From contig DKBB01000018.1 of NCBI GenBank assembly GCA_002451015.1, forward strand, positions 1 through 5,222: a DNA stretch of 5,222 bases, written 5' to 3'. How positions within the stretch are numbered: the first letter of the stretch is position 1; each line of letters opens with the position of its first letter. The translations under genes were made by a program, and so were the position numbers. Source of the DNA: Acidobacteria bacterium UBA6911. Its GTDB lineage: Bacteria; Acidobacteriota; UBA6911. Below the pieces are notes generated by a model. That model had not been told where the DNA came from. It was given only the letters and a program-made list of their open reading frames with translations, and ran no database searches. Positions 1-5,222 of this stretch are shown piece after piece.

Positions 1-40
1 CATTCTACCGCTGAATTACTCCCGCTCGTTATAGGTAGTT

Positions 41-77
41 GATATCGCAAGATTCAGTGATCTTGCAATATCTTTTT
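41..77 (+). terminator. Candidate intrinsic terminator
   Basis: Bases 41-53 (GATATCGCAAGAT) pair with 60-72 (ATCTTGCAATATC) in 12 of 13 positions, with one C-A mismatch and a six-base loop (TCAGTG). The right arm is followed at once by five T (73-77), giving the stem-plus-U-tract layout of a Rho-independent terminator for a plus-strand transcript entering from the left. The stem is AT-rich (5 of 13 G/C in the left arm), so it is weaker than a textbook terminator. The upstream gene it would serve lies outside the window. Alternatively it is an operator-like palindrome. Confidence 0.5.
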
Positions 78-88
78 CGCGTTAACCA

Positions 89-142
89 CGAAACAGGAGG
101 ATTTTGAAATCCTGACGTCGCACTTCCCTTCTCACTGTTTCG
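89..142. repeat. Nested inverted repeat
   Basis: An outer pair, CGAAACAG (89-96) and CTGTTTCG (135-142), is a perfect 8-base inverted repeat. It encloses a perfect 7-base pair, AGGATTT (98-104) and AAATCCT (107-113), separated by TG. An alternative inner pairing CAGGA (94-98) with TCCTG (110-114) competes with both. The inner hairpin would have to open slightly because a two-base loop is too tight. There is no T-run after it, so a terminator role is not supported. Function unknown; it could be a degenerate mobile repeat or simple chance structure. Confidence 0.35.
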
Positions 143-170
143 CTTTTGCGCTCAACACACTCACCAATTT

Positions 171-198
171 AGCCTTGTCCGGATTTTTTTTCAAGGCT
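171..198. repeat. Short inverted repeat with T-run in its loop
   Basis: AGCCTTG (171-177) is perfectly complementary to CAAGGCT (192-198). The 14-base loop contains the palindrome TCCGGA (178-183) and most of a run of eight T (184-191). Because the T-run is in the loop and not downstream of the stem, it does not look like a terminator on either strand. It might be a regulator site or a leader structure, but seven paired bases in an AT-rich stretch can arise by chance. Confidence 0.25.
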
Positions 199-302
199 TT
201 AAGTACATAACCGGCTTGCATGTTCAAGCAATAGTCGGATAATTAAAGGTATAAGTCTGACCTGATCAGCCGACGTCTTTCAACAATTCCCTGTATTTAC
301 AG

Positions 303-330
303 TTGACTTGTTATCTCCCTGTTTTAGCAT
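303..330 (+). promoter_or_regulatory. Weak sigma-70-like promoter candidate for GH105
   Basis: TTGACT (303-308) matches five of six bases of the -35 consensus. Sixteen bases later TAGCAT (325-330) matches four of six of the -10 consensus. Transcription would start near 337 and give a leader of about 20 bases including the Shine-Dalgarno sequence at 344-349. A better-looking -10 box, GATAAT (336-341), lies just downstream but has no matching -35 at the right distance. In phyla such as Bacteroidota the promoter consensus differs, so this is only a candidate. Confidence 0.25.
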
Positions 331-343
331 GTCTGGATAATTC

Positions 344-349
344 AAGGAG
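344..349 (+). promoter_or_regulatory. Ribosome binding site of the GH105 gene
   Basis: AAGGAG ends six bases before the ATG at 356. This fixes the start of the GH105 reading frame and argues against the ATG at 351, which is in another frame and too close to the site. Confidence 0.75.
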
Positions 350-355
350 AATGCC

Positions 356-1702
356 ATGCGTCAAACTCAAGTCATCGCGATCGTGCTGCTTTCCATTGCC
401 CTGTTATGTTCCTGCTCCGGTGAGGTCGAACGGGTTTCGGACGCGACCACGGCCCTGCATGCCATGCAGCCTGCCTACCGCACACCTTATGGCAGTCAAT
501 CCATTGAAACGGTCACATCCACGCTCAAGCGGGTACACGCCTATCTGGATCAATCGACTCCTATGCAGTTGATCGATCGCCAGTCTCATGCACCGATTGC
601 AGATGTGGAACTGGCCGGAGAAAACGCTATCTTCGCCCAGGGTGACTTTCGCCTGATCAGCTATGAATGGGGAGTGACCTATGCAGGCATGCTGAATGCG
701 GGCAAGGCCACGGGCGACGATCGCTTCAAGGACTATGTCGCAAAACGCCTGGCTTTTATCAAGACGGTCGTCGATCACTATCGGCAGGTGAACCAGGACG
801 GTGAGGGTACGCCCGTAAGGTCCGTGCTTCAGCCGCGGGCTCTGGACGATGCGGGTTCGATGTGTGCGGCCATGATCAAGGCCGAGCAGGCCGGCCTGGT
901 AACGGGTCTGCGTCCCATGATTCAAAATTACATCGATTACATCAGCGACGATCAGTTCCGGCTCGAGGACAAAACCCTGGCCCGCAACCGTCCGCTGCCC
1001 AACACCCTCTGGCTGGATGATCTGTTCATGAGCGTTCCGGCTTTGGCCCGGATGGGGAGTCTGACCGGTCAAGGACACTATTACGACGATGCCGTCACCC
1101 AGGTCCGGCAGTTTGCAGACCGCATGTTCGTTCGTGAAAAGGGGCTTTTCATGCATGGCTGGGTCCAGGGCATGGACGTCCACCCGGCCTTTTTCTGGGG
1201 CCGCTGCAACGGTTGGGCCCTGATGGCAATGGTGGAACTGTTGGACGTGTTGCCGGAAAGTCACCAGGGCTATGACCTGGTATTGGGGCTTTTGCAGGAA
1301 CATATCAGGGGACTGGCCGCCCGCCAGTCCGGTGAAGGCTTCTGGCACCAGTTGCTGGACCGTGAAGATTCCTACCTGGAGACCTCGGCCACGGCCATTT
1401 ACACTTATTGTATCGCCCGAGCCGTAAACCGCGGCTGGGTCGACGCAATGGCCTATGGCCCCGTGGCCCAGTTGGGTTGGAACGCCGTCTCGACCAAAGT
1501 CAATGACAGTGGCCAAGTCGAGGGCACTTGCGTGGGTACCGGGATGGCCTTTGATCCGGCCTTTTACTATTATCGCCCCGTTAACGTATACGCGGCCCAC
1601 GGCTACGGCCCGACCCTGCTCGCCGGCGCCGAGATGATCGAAATGACCCAAAGATTCAAGACCGGCATAAACGACAGTGCATTCATGGTAGAGGAACGCT
1701 GA
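356..1702 (+). CDS. GH105 unsaturated rhamnogalacturonyl hydrolase, predicted lipoprotein
   Basis: This 448-residue protein resembles the YteR/YesR family. Such enzymes remove the 4,5-unsaturated galacturonyl residue that pectin lyases leave at the non-reducing end of RG-I oligosaccharides, by hydrating the double bond. Seen in the sequence: WLDDLFMSVPALARMG (219-234), where Asp221 sits where the YteR catalytic Asp143 motif is expected; an earlier LDDAGSM block (163-169) that should supply the second conserved Asp; FFWGRCNGWALM (279-290); the FWHQLLDREDSYLETSATA stretch (329-347); and a closing HGYGPTLLAGAEM block (415-427). The family fold is an (alpha/alpha)6 barrel. The first 22 residues are a signal with a hydrophobic core and a Cys20 lipobox (L-C-S-C), suggesting a lipid-anchored periplasmic or surface enzyme. 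The start is supported by AAGGAG at 344-349. The gene ends in tandem stops TGA TAA, 40 bases before GH35. Exact substrate (RG-I or another lyase product such as ulvan oligosaccharide) is inferred from the PL4 neighbour. Confidence 0.9.
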   Translation: MRQTQVIAIVLLSIALLCSCSGEVERVSDATTALHAMQPAYRTPYGSQSIETVTSTLKRVHAYLDQSTPMQLIDRQSHAPIADVELAGENAIFAQGDFRLISYEWGVTYAGMLNAGKATGDDRFKDYVAKRLAFIKTVVDHYRQVNQDGEGTPVRSVLQPRALDDAGSMCAAMIKAEQAGLVTGLRPMIQNYIDYISDDQFRLEDKTLARNRPLPNTLWLDDLFMSVPALARMGSLTGQGHYYDDAVTQVRQFADRMFVREKGLFMHGWVQGMDVHPAFFWGRCNGWALMAMVELLDVLPESHQGYDLVLGLLQEHIRGLAARQSGEGFWHQLLDREDSYLETSATAIYTYCIARAVNRGWVDAMAYGPVAQLGWNAVSTKVNDSGQVEGTCVGTGMAFDPAFYYYRPVNVYAAHGYGPTLLAGAEMIEMTQRFKTGINDSAFMVEER

Positions 1703-1729
1703 TAATTTCGGTGACAGTCACCGAAATTA
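1703..1729. repeat. Perfect inverted repeat between GH105 and GH35
   Basis: TAATTTCGGTGAC (1703-1715) and GTCACCGAAATTA (1717-1729) are perfect reverse complements around a single central A. In RNA this gives about a 12-base-pair stem with a CAG loop, starting right after the TGA stop of GH105 and including its second stop TAA. No T-run follows, so a simple intrinsic terminator is unlikely. The last base of the right arm is also the first base of the GH35 Shine-Dalgarno sequence. It could be an intercistronic mRNA-stabilising or translation-tuning hairpin, or on DNA a dimeric-regulator operator. The repeat is certain; the role is inference. Confidence 0.85.
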
Positions 1730-1734
1730 GGGAG
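1729..1734 (+). promoter_or_regulatory. Ribosome binding site of the GH35 gene
   Basis: AGGGAG lies eight bases before the ATG at 1743 and supports that start. The ATG at 1749 (codon 3) is also in frame but worse placed. The site abuts the 1703-1729 hairpin, so its accessibility may depend on whether that stem forms. Confidence 0.65.
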
Positions 1735-1742
1735 TATCGATC

Positions 1743-3716
1743 ATGCGAATGAAAACTGTAATGGCAGTATCTCTTCTGGCGGTTGTTGTATTCATTGCGA
1801 TGGCTCTGTTGGCAACTGCCGTCGTGACAGAGGACAGGCCGCATACATTTGAGGCGCGCAATGGGGAATTTTTCATCGACGGGAAACCGACACTGCTCGT
1901 ATCCGGAGAGATGCATTTCGGCAGGGTGCTGCCCGAAGACTGGGACACCCGGATCAAACAGGCCAAAGCCATGGGGCTCAACACAATCAGCCTCTACCTG
2001 TTCTGGAACCTGTGCGAACCGCGCGAAGGCGAATTCGATTTCACCGGCATGGCCGATGTGCGGCGCATGCTCGAATTGTGCCGGGAAAACGGCCTCTGGG
2101 CCATCCTGCGCCCGGGACCGTACTGCTGCGCCGAGTTTGAATACGGAGGCATTCCATGGTGGACGGCCAAATATCCGGAGGTGCCGATCCGTTCGACCGA
2201 CCCGCGATGGCTCGAGTGGAGCCGCCGGTATATCGAGCAGGTGTATGCGCAGGTCGGCGACCTTCAGGTCACCCGGGGCGGCCCCCTGCTGATGGTCCAG
2301 ATGGACAATGAACACGGAATGATATCGGGCGGCAACGAAAGCTACATGGTCGAAATGCATAAAATTTTCACGAACGCGGGATTCGACACCCTGCTGTTCA
2401 CCTGCGATCCGGGCCGTGGAATGGGAGGCAGCGCACTCCGGGGCGTACTGCGCGGGCACAATGGATACAAGGGAAGACAAAGCGGCGGTCCGCAACAGGC
2501 TGGAATCTCCGGTAGCGATACACCGTCCGTGCAATTCCCTGTCTTTGTGCCGGAGCTTTATACCAACTGGTTCACCGGCTGGGGCATGCCGCTTGCGACC
2601 CGTTACGCTTCGATCAAAGAGGTGGTCGACTGGACGTCCGCCCTCATCGACGAGAAAGCATCCTTCAACTATTACATGTTCCATGGCGGTACAACCTTTG
2701 GATACCTCAACGGTTGCAACGAGTATCTGCCGGTGCATACGAGCTATGATTACAATGCCCCGATAGACGAAGCCGGGCGGACAACCGGGAAATACCGGGC
2801 GTTACGCCGGCTGATAGGCGAGAAGCTGGAAATTGCCCCGCCTGAGCCGCCGGCCGATCCGTCCGTGATTGAGATCCCCGCCATCCGGCTTGACGAGCGC
2901 CAGCCGCTGGTCGAACGGCTACCGGGGAAACCGGCTCGCGTCGCCGACAAGCCGGCAGCTATGGAGGAGCTGGATCAGGCTTACGGTTTTGTCCTCTATC
3001 GTAAATTATTTCCTGACGGTTTAAAGGGAGTACTTAAACTCCAACAGCCGATGGATTACGCTATTGTGATGGTCGACGGCAAGACGGTCGGCCGGGCGTT
3101 CCGCGGCTATGGCGAGGAGAGCTACACAATGCAACTGCCGGCGACCGATGGACCGGCAACGCTCGACATCCTGGTCTATAACCTTGGCCGAATCAGCGTG
3201 ATCACGGCACCCTGGACCCAGGACCGCGCGCGCAAGGGCCTCATTGGCGGCGCTTTGCTTGAAGGAGAGGAATTAAAGGGCTGGGAAATGTATTCGCTTC
3301 CTTTCGAATCGGTCACGGACATCGAATCCTCGAACGTCGGCCACACCGGCCCGACATTCTATCGGGGAACCTTCTCGCTTACGGATGTCGGCGGCACCTT
3401 CCTCGACATGCGCCGGTGGGGCATGGGTGTGGTTTGGGTCAACGGCCACAACCTGGGTCGTTTCTGGGACCGGGGCGCCCTGCGTTCCCTGTTCGTGCCG
3501 CGCCACTGGCTGAATAAAGGCGAAAATGAGATCGTGGTTCTGGAACTCCACGACGCACCGGAAACAGCGGAGATCAGCGGCGGCTCACAGATCGTTACAT
3601 CCGACCCCCAACCGTTCGATGTCCGGTTGGACCAGCCGGCGAGCTTCTTCCCCCGCGGCGAAAAACAACGCGATTATCCCGGATTCACAATCCGCTCATT
3701 CGGCGGCAGCAACTGA
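1743..3716 (+). CDS. GH35 beta-galactosidase, exported or membrane-anchored
   Basis: A 657-residue member of glycoside hydrolase family 35, retaining exo-beta-galactosidases that remove terminal beta-galactose. The (beta/alpha)8 catalytic domain runs from about residue 35 to 360. It shows SGEMHFGRV (54-62), the ILRPGPYCCAEFEYGG block (121-136), GGPLLMVQMDNEHG (179-192) with acid/base Glu190, and VPELYTNWFTGWG (269-281) with nucleophile Glu271. The 81-residue spacing agrees with Glu188/Glu268 of human GLB1. HGGTTFGYLNGCN (314-326) and TSYDYNAPIDEAG (333-345) complete the signature. About 360-410 is a proline-rich linker; 410-657 looks like the usual C-terminal beta-sandwich domains, with VWVNGHNLGRFWDRG (564-578). 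Residues 6-28 are strongly hydrophobic, a Sec signal (possible cleavage after ATA, 24-26) or an uncleaved anchor. It is probably cotranscribed with GH105 and would trim galactan or arabinogalactan side chains of RG-I. Linkage preference cannot be read from sequence, and some GH35 enzymes act on other beta-linked sugars. Unusual substitutions: NEHG for NEYG and GGTTFG for GGTNFG. Confidence 0.93.
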   Translation: MRMKTVMAVSLLAVVVFIAMALLATAVVTEDRPHTFEARNGEFFIDGKPTLLVSGEMHFGRVLPEDWDTRIKQAKAMGLNTISLYLFWNLCEPREGEFDFTGMADVRRMLELCRENGLWAILRPGPYCCAEFEYGGIPWWTAKYPEVPIRSTDPRWLEWSRRYIEQVYAQVGDLQVTRGGPLLMVQMDNEHGMISGGNESYMVEMHKIFTNAGFDTLLFTCDPGRGMGGSALRGVLRGHNGYKGRQSGGPQQAGISGSDTPSVQFPVFVPELYTNWFTGWGMPLATRYASIKEVVDWTSALIDEKASFNYYMFHGGTTFGYLNGCNEYLPVHTSYDYNAPIDEAGRTTGKYRALRRLIGEKLEIAPPEPPADPSVIEIPAIRLDERQPLVERLPGKPARVADKPAAMEELDQAYGFVLYRKLFPDGLKGVLKLQQPMDYAIVMVDGKTVGRAFRGYGEESYTMQLPATDGPATLDILVYNLGRISVITAPWTQDRARKGLIGGALLEGEELKGWEMYSLPFESVTDIESSNVGHTGPTFYRGTFSLTDVGGTFLDMRRWGMGVVWVNGHNLGRFWDRGALRSLFVPRHWLNKGENEIVVLELHDAPETAEISGGSQIVTSDPQPFDVRLDQPASFFPRGEKQRDYPGFTIRSFGGSN

Positions 3717-3719
3717 CTC

Positions 3720-3802
3720 CTTCGTGCCCTCGCGTTCAGCTTTTCTTTGTGCCTTCGTGTCCTTGCATCCTTGCGTCAAGTTTTTCCTTGCGCCTTTGCA
3801 TT
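3720..3802. repeat. Degenerate short-unit CTT-G repeat between convergent genes
   Basis: On the plus strand the intergenic space is built of imperfect 7-9 base units: CTTCGTGCC (3720-3728), CTTTGTGC (3745-3752), CTTCGTGTC (3753-3761), CTTGCATC (3762-3769), CTTGCGTC (3770-3777), CTTGCGC (3787-3793) and CTTTGCATT (3794-3802). The minus strand correspondingly reads in units like GCAAAGGCGCAAGG. It resembles the CGCAAAGGCGCAAAG and CACGAAGGACACGAAG intergenic repeats I associate with many environmental bacterial genomes (from memory). It fills essentially the whole gap between the GH35 stop and the PL4 stop, with the last unit overlapping one base of the PL4 stop codon. No strong terminator is visible within it. 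Confidence 0.6.
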
Positions 3803-5222
3803 TATTCATCCAGTTCCAGCCTCAGGTAGTCATACATCACTCCCGCACCGACATCCCCCGCCGGAATTGTCAGGGTCATGGTGTTCCTGCCGGCTTTAAG
3901 CATCGAGGCGTCGAAGGCCAATTCCCGCTGATACCATATTCCCTGAATCCCGTTGCGCCCGGAGAAGGTGGAATCGGGCATCGACAGTTCAACCTCGCCG
4001 ACTGGATTACCGTTGACCGTAGTTTCGATCTTGCGAGCCCCCGTTCCGGAAATCGCCAATCGCAGGACAGCTCGCTCTGCCGCCGGCGCTTCGGGCAGAT
4101 TGAATTCTATTGTCCATGGAGTGGCCGTGCCGACCTGCGGCGGGCCGAAGAAAAACCTGCGTCCGCTTTGAGCCGCCTTTTCAGCGGCTGCAGCCGAAGC
4201 CTCTTTATCCAGGTGCGGCACATGCTGGTAATAGATATCCTTAGTGAAATCGCTCTCGCCGACAACATAATGCACGTCGTCCGGGAACAGCTCGGCATAC
4301 ATCGCCTGCATCCCGTCGTGATAGTAGTCGTCGCCCTTCAGAAACTCGCGGCTGTTCCGGTTTGCAATGCCGATATCCCATAGCTGGCTCCCGTGCCGTA
4401 CCGGAGTCCACCGGACCTTACCAAGATCAAGCACCCTGCCCGCCTCGATTTTCACATTCGCCCTTGCGAATTCACCCAGCACGCCGTCGGCAAACGCGCG
4501 TAGTGTATAGGTGCCTGGATACACGTTGGGAATTTGAAATGTCCCGTCGTCCCGGCCCTGTACCCAGAACTGGTAGTACCTGGCGTCGCGCTGCCAGTCG
4601 ACCTTCAGGCTGCCGCCCGGACCGCCCATTTGCACCTCATAGTCGGGATGCGTCAGTCCCACCATCACATTCGACATTTTGGCGCCTTCGGGCAGGAGCG
4701 GGTCCTCAAGAACCAGTTGTCCTTTGATACCTCCGCGATCTCCGGCATTGGGATAGGCCGTCGTTTCCACCCATTCATAGGGCCATTTGGCTTCCTCGTC
4801 AATCTGCTTGGATCTGGCATCCTGCAGGATCGCCTGCGGATCGCTGCCCCGGTTGCAGTAAATCATGAACGGCCCGATGACTTTGGTCCATTGTTCACCT
4901 TCCCGGACGGAAACGACCGCTCCGCCGTAGTGGCTGCTGCGCCAGTAGTTCAGCACGCAGGGCGCGGCGATCTGGTTGGTGTCGCGGTGCGTCAGGAACT
5001 CCACCTTGGTCGGTCCGCCGCTCATGTATTCCATCGAGGGATTGACCAGGAAACAGCCGATCCCCTCCGTCGTGCTGGCCCAGCCGAAGGCGCGGTTTTG
5101 AAACTGGTTGGCCGTGTAGTTGTATTTGTTTTCCATATCCCCCTTGGGATACAGCTTGTTGCGCTTCTCATCGTTGAGCATCCAGTCGAACATGTCGTTC
5201 AATTTCATGCAGAACCGAGCCT
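3802..5222 (-). CDS. PL4 rhamnogalacturonan lyase, N-terminus cut by window edge
   Basis: The frame is open to the right edge, so the gene is partial. Residues are numbered here from the internal Met at 5208-5206, which is preceded in frame by A-R-F-C with no stop. PL4 enzymes cleave the Rha-GalA backbone bond of RG-I by beta-elimination. Visible: the end of the catalytic beta-sandwich with MENKYNY (25-31), whose Lys28 (codon 5127-5125) fits catalytic Lys150 of Aspergillus aculeatus RG lyase; SSHYGGA (91-97), whose His93 (4932-4930) fits His210; and GEQWTKVIGPFMIYCN (104-119). A fibronectin-like domain follows (about 156-265; GGIKGQLVL, PNVYPGTYTLRAFADG). The C-terminal carbohydrate-binding-like domain (about 275-468) begins at LWDIGIANRNSREFLKGDDY and ends YDYLRLELDE before TAA. 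Compared with the fungal enzyme, roughly 120 catalytic-domain residues plus any signal peptide lie beyond the edge. An Ala-rich stretch (337-347) looks like a family-variable loop. The gene converges on GH35 with an 85-base gap and supplies the product that GH105 needs. Confidence 0.92.
   Translation of the reverse strand, partial: ARFCMKLNDMFDWMLNDEKRNKLYPKGDMENKYNYTANQFQNRAFGWASTTEGIGCFLVNPSMEYMSGGPTKVEFLTHRDTNQIAAPCVLNYWRSSHYGGAVVSVREGEQWTKVIGPFMIYCNRGSDPQAILQDARSKQIDEEAKWPYEWVETTAYPNAGDRGGIKGQLVLEDPLLPEGAKMSNVMVGLTHPDYEVQMGGPGGSLKVDWQRDARYYQFWVQGRDDGTFQIPNVYPGTYTLRAFADGVLGEFARANVKIEAGRVLDLGKVRWTPVRHGSQLWDIGIANRNSREFLKGDDYYHDGMQAMYAELFPDDVHYVVGESDFTKDIYYQHVPHLDKEASAAAAEKAAQSGRRFFFGPPQVGTATPWTIEFNLPEAPAAERAVLRLAISGTGARKIETTVNGNPVGEVELSMPDSTFSGRNGIQGIWYQRELAFDASMLKAGRNTMTLTIPAGDVGAGVMYDYLRLELDE

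Larger units (their letters stand above)
1..355. other. AT-rich non-coding leader region upstream of the GH105 gene
   Basis: I find no convincing gene here on either strand: the open stretches are short and lack a ribosome binding site with a plausible start. The region is clearly richer in A and T than the coding sequence that follows. It contains several inverted repeats (41-72, 89-142, 171-198), a run of eight T at 184-191, and two GACGTC palindromes (114-119 and 272-277). It most likely joins the 3' end of an off-window gene, closed by the 41-77 hairpin, to the regulatory region of the GH105-GH35 pair. That partition is inference. Confidence 0.7.

Noticed and set aside
216..243. TTGCAT-N16-GATAAT as a second promoter
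   Set aside because: The -35 matches only three of six bases; not better than chance in this AT-rich region.
261..270. CCTGATCAGC upstream, repeated exactly at 652-661 inside GH105
   Set aside because: A ten-base match built around a palindrome is plausible by chance, and the second copy encodes ordinary GH105 residues.
404..1651. Long 415-residue open frame on the minus strand opposite GH105
   Set aside because: It lies wholly within the GH105 gene, shows no recognisable domain and has the His/Gly/Val-rich look of an antisense frame of a GC-rich gene. The plus-strand frame has full GH105 motifs.
1683..2738. 351-residue minus-strand frame across the GH105-GH35 junction
   Set aside because: It runs antisense to the GH35 catalytic domain and the intercistronic palindrome, with no recognisable motif; treated as a shadow.
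3770..3785. CTTG-CGT-CAAG followed by five T, as a terminator after GH35
   Set aside because: The stem is only four base pairs and cannot be extended; it arises from the repeat units and is too weak to call.
3526..4383. 285-residue plus-strand frame spanning the GH35 end, the intergenic repeat and part of PL4
   Set aside because: It is out of frame with GH35 and antisense to PL4, and its translation through the repeat is low-complexity. Both overlapping genes are well supported.
5206..5208. Met codon at the right edge as the true start of the PL4 gene
   Set aside because: The frame stays open to the window edge, the first residues already match the middle of the PL4 catalytic domain, and the catalytic Lys would be only residue 28, whereas about 150 is expected.

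Overview
The window looks like part of a bacterial locus for breaking down plant cell-wall pectin, specifically rhamnogalacturonan I (RG-I). Three large coding regions fill about 90% of it. All three are recognisable carbohydrate-active enzymes: an unsaturated rhamnogalacturonyl hydrolase (GH105) and a beta-galactosidase (GH35) in tandem on the plus strand, and a rhamnogalacturonan lyase (PL4) facing them on the minus strand and cut off by the right edge. No transporter, regulator, RNA gene, transposase or CRISPR array is visible.

Layout. Bases 1-355 are non-coding and visibly more AT-rich than the genes. They hold a terminator-like hairpin with a T-run (41-77), a nested inverted repeat (89-142), a smaller inverted repeat (171-198), a weak promoter candidate and the ribosome binding site of the first gene. 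GH105 (356-1702) ends in tandem stops (TGA TAA). A perfect 13-base-arm inverted repeat (1703-1729) begins directly after the first stop and touches the ribosome binding site of GH35 (1743-3716). The only 40 bases between the two genes suggest one operon with this hairpin or operator at the junction. A pyrimidine-rich, short-unit degenerate repeat (3720-3802) separates GH35 from the stop codon of PL4 (3802 to beyond 5222, minus strand).

How the genes would work together (inference from family knowledge): PL4 cleaves the Rha-GalA backbone of RG-I by beta-elimination. This gives oligosaccharides with a 4,5-unsaturated galacturonyl residue at the non-reducing end, which GH105 removes by hydration. 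GH35 strips beta-galactose from galactan or arabinogalactan side chains. GH105 carries a lipoprotein-like signal and GH35 an N-terminal hydrophobic segment, so both probably act outside the cytoplasm; the PL4 N-terminus is not in view.

Organism: a bacterium, judged from the clear Shine-Dalgarno sequences (AAGGAG, AGGGAG) and the lipoprotein-type signal. Moderately GC-rich coding sequence, exported pectin enzymes and a 'CTTCGTGTC/CTTTGCGTC' type intergenic repeat would fit an environmental polysaccharide degrader such as Verrucomicrobiota, Lentisphaerota, Planctomycetota or GC-rich Bacteroidota, but the sequence does not decide between them. I see no undescribed enzyme system. The least explained items are the intercistronic palindrome, the intergenic repeat and a few substitutions in conserved enzyme motifs.
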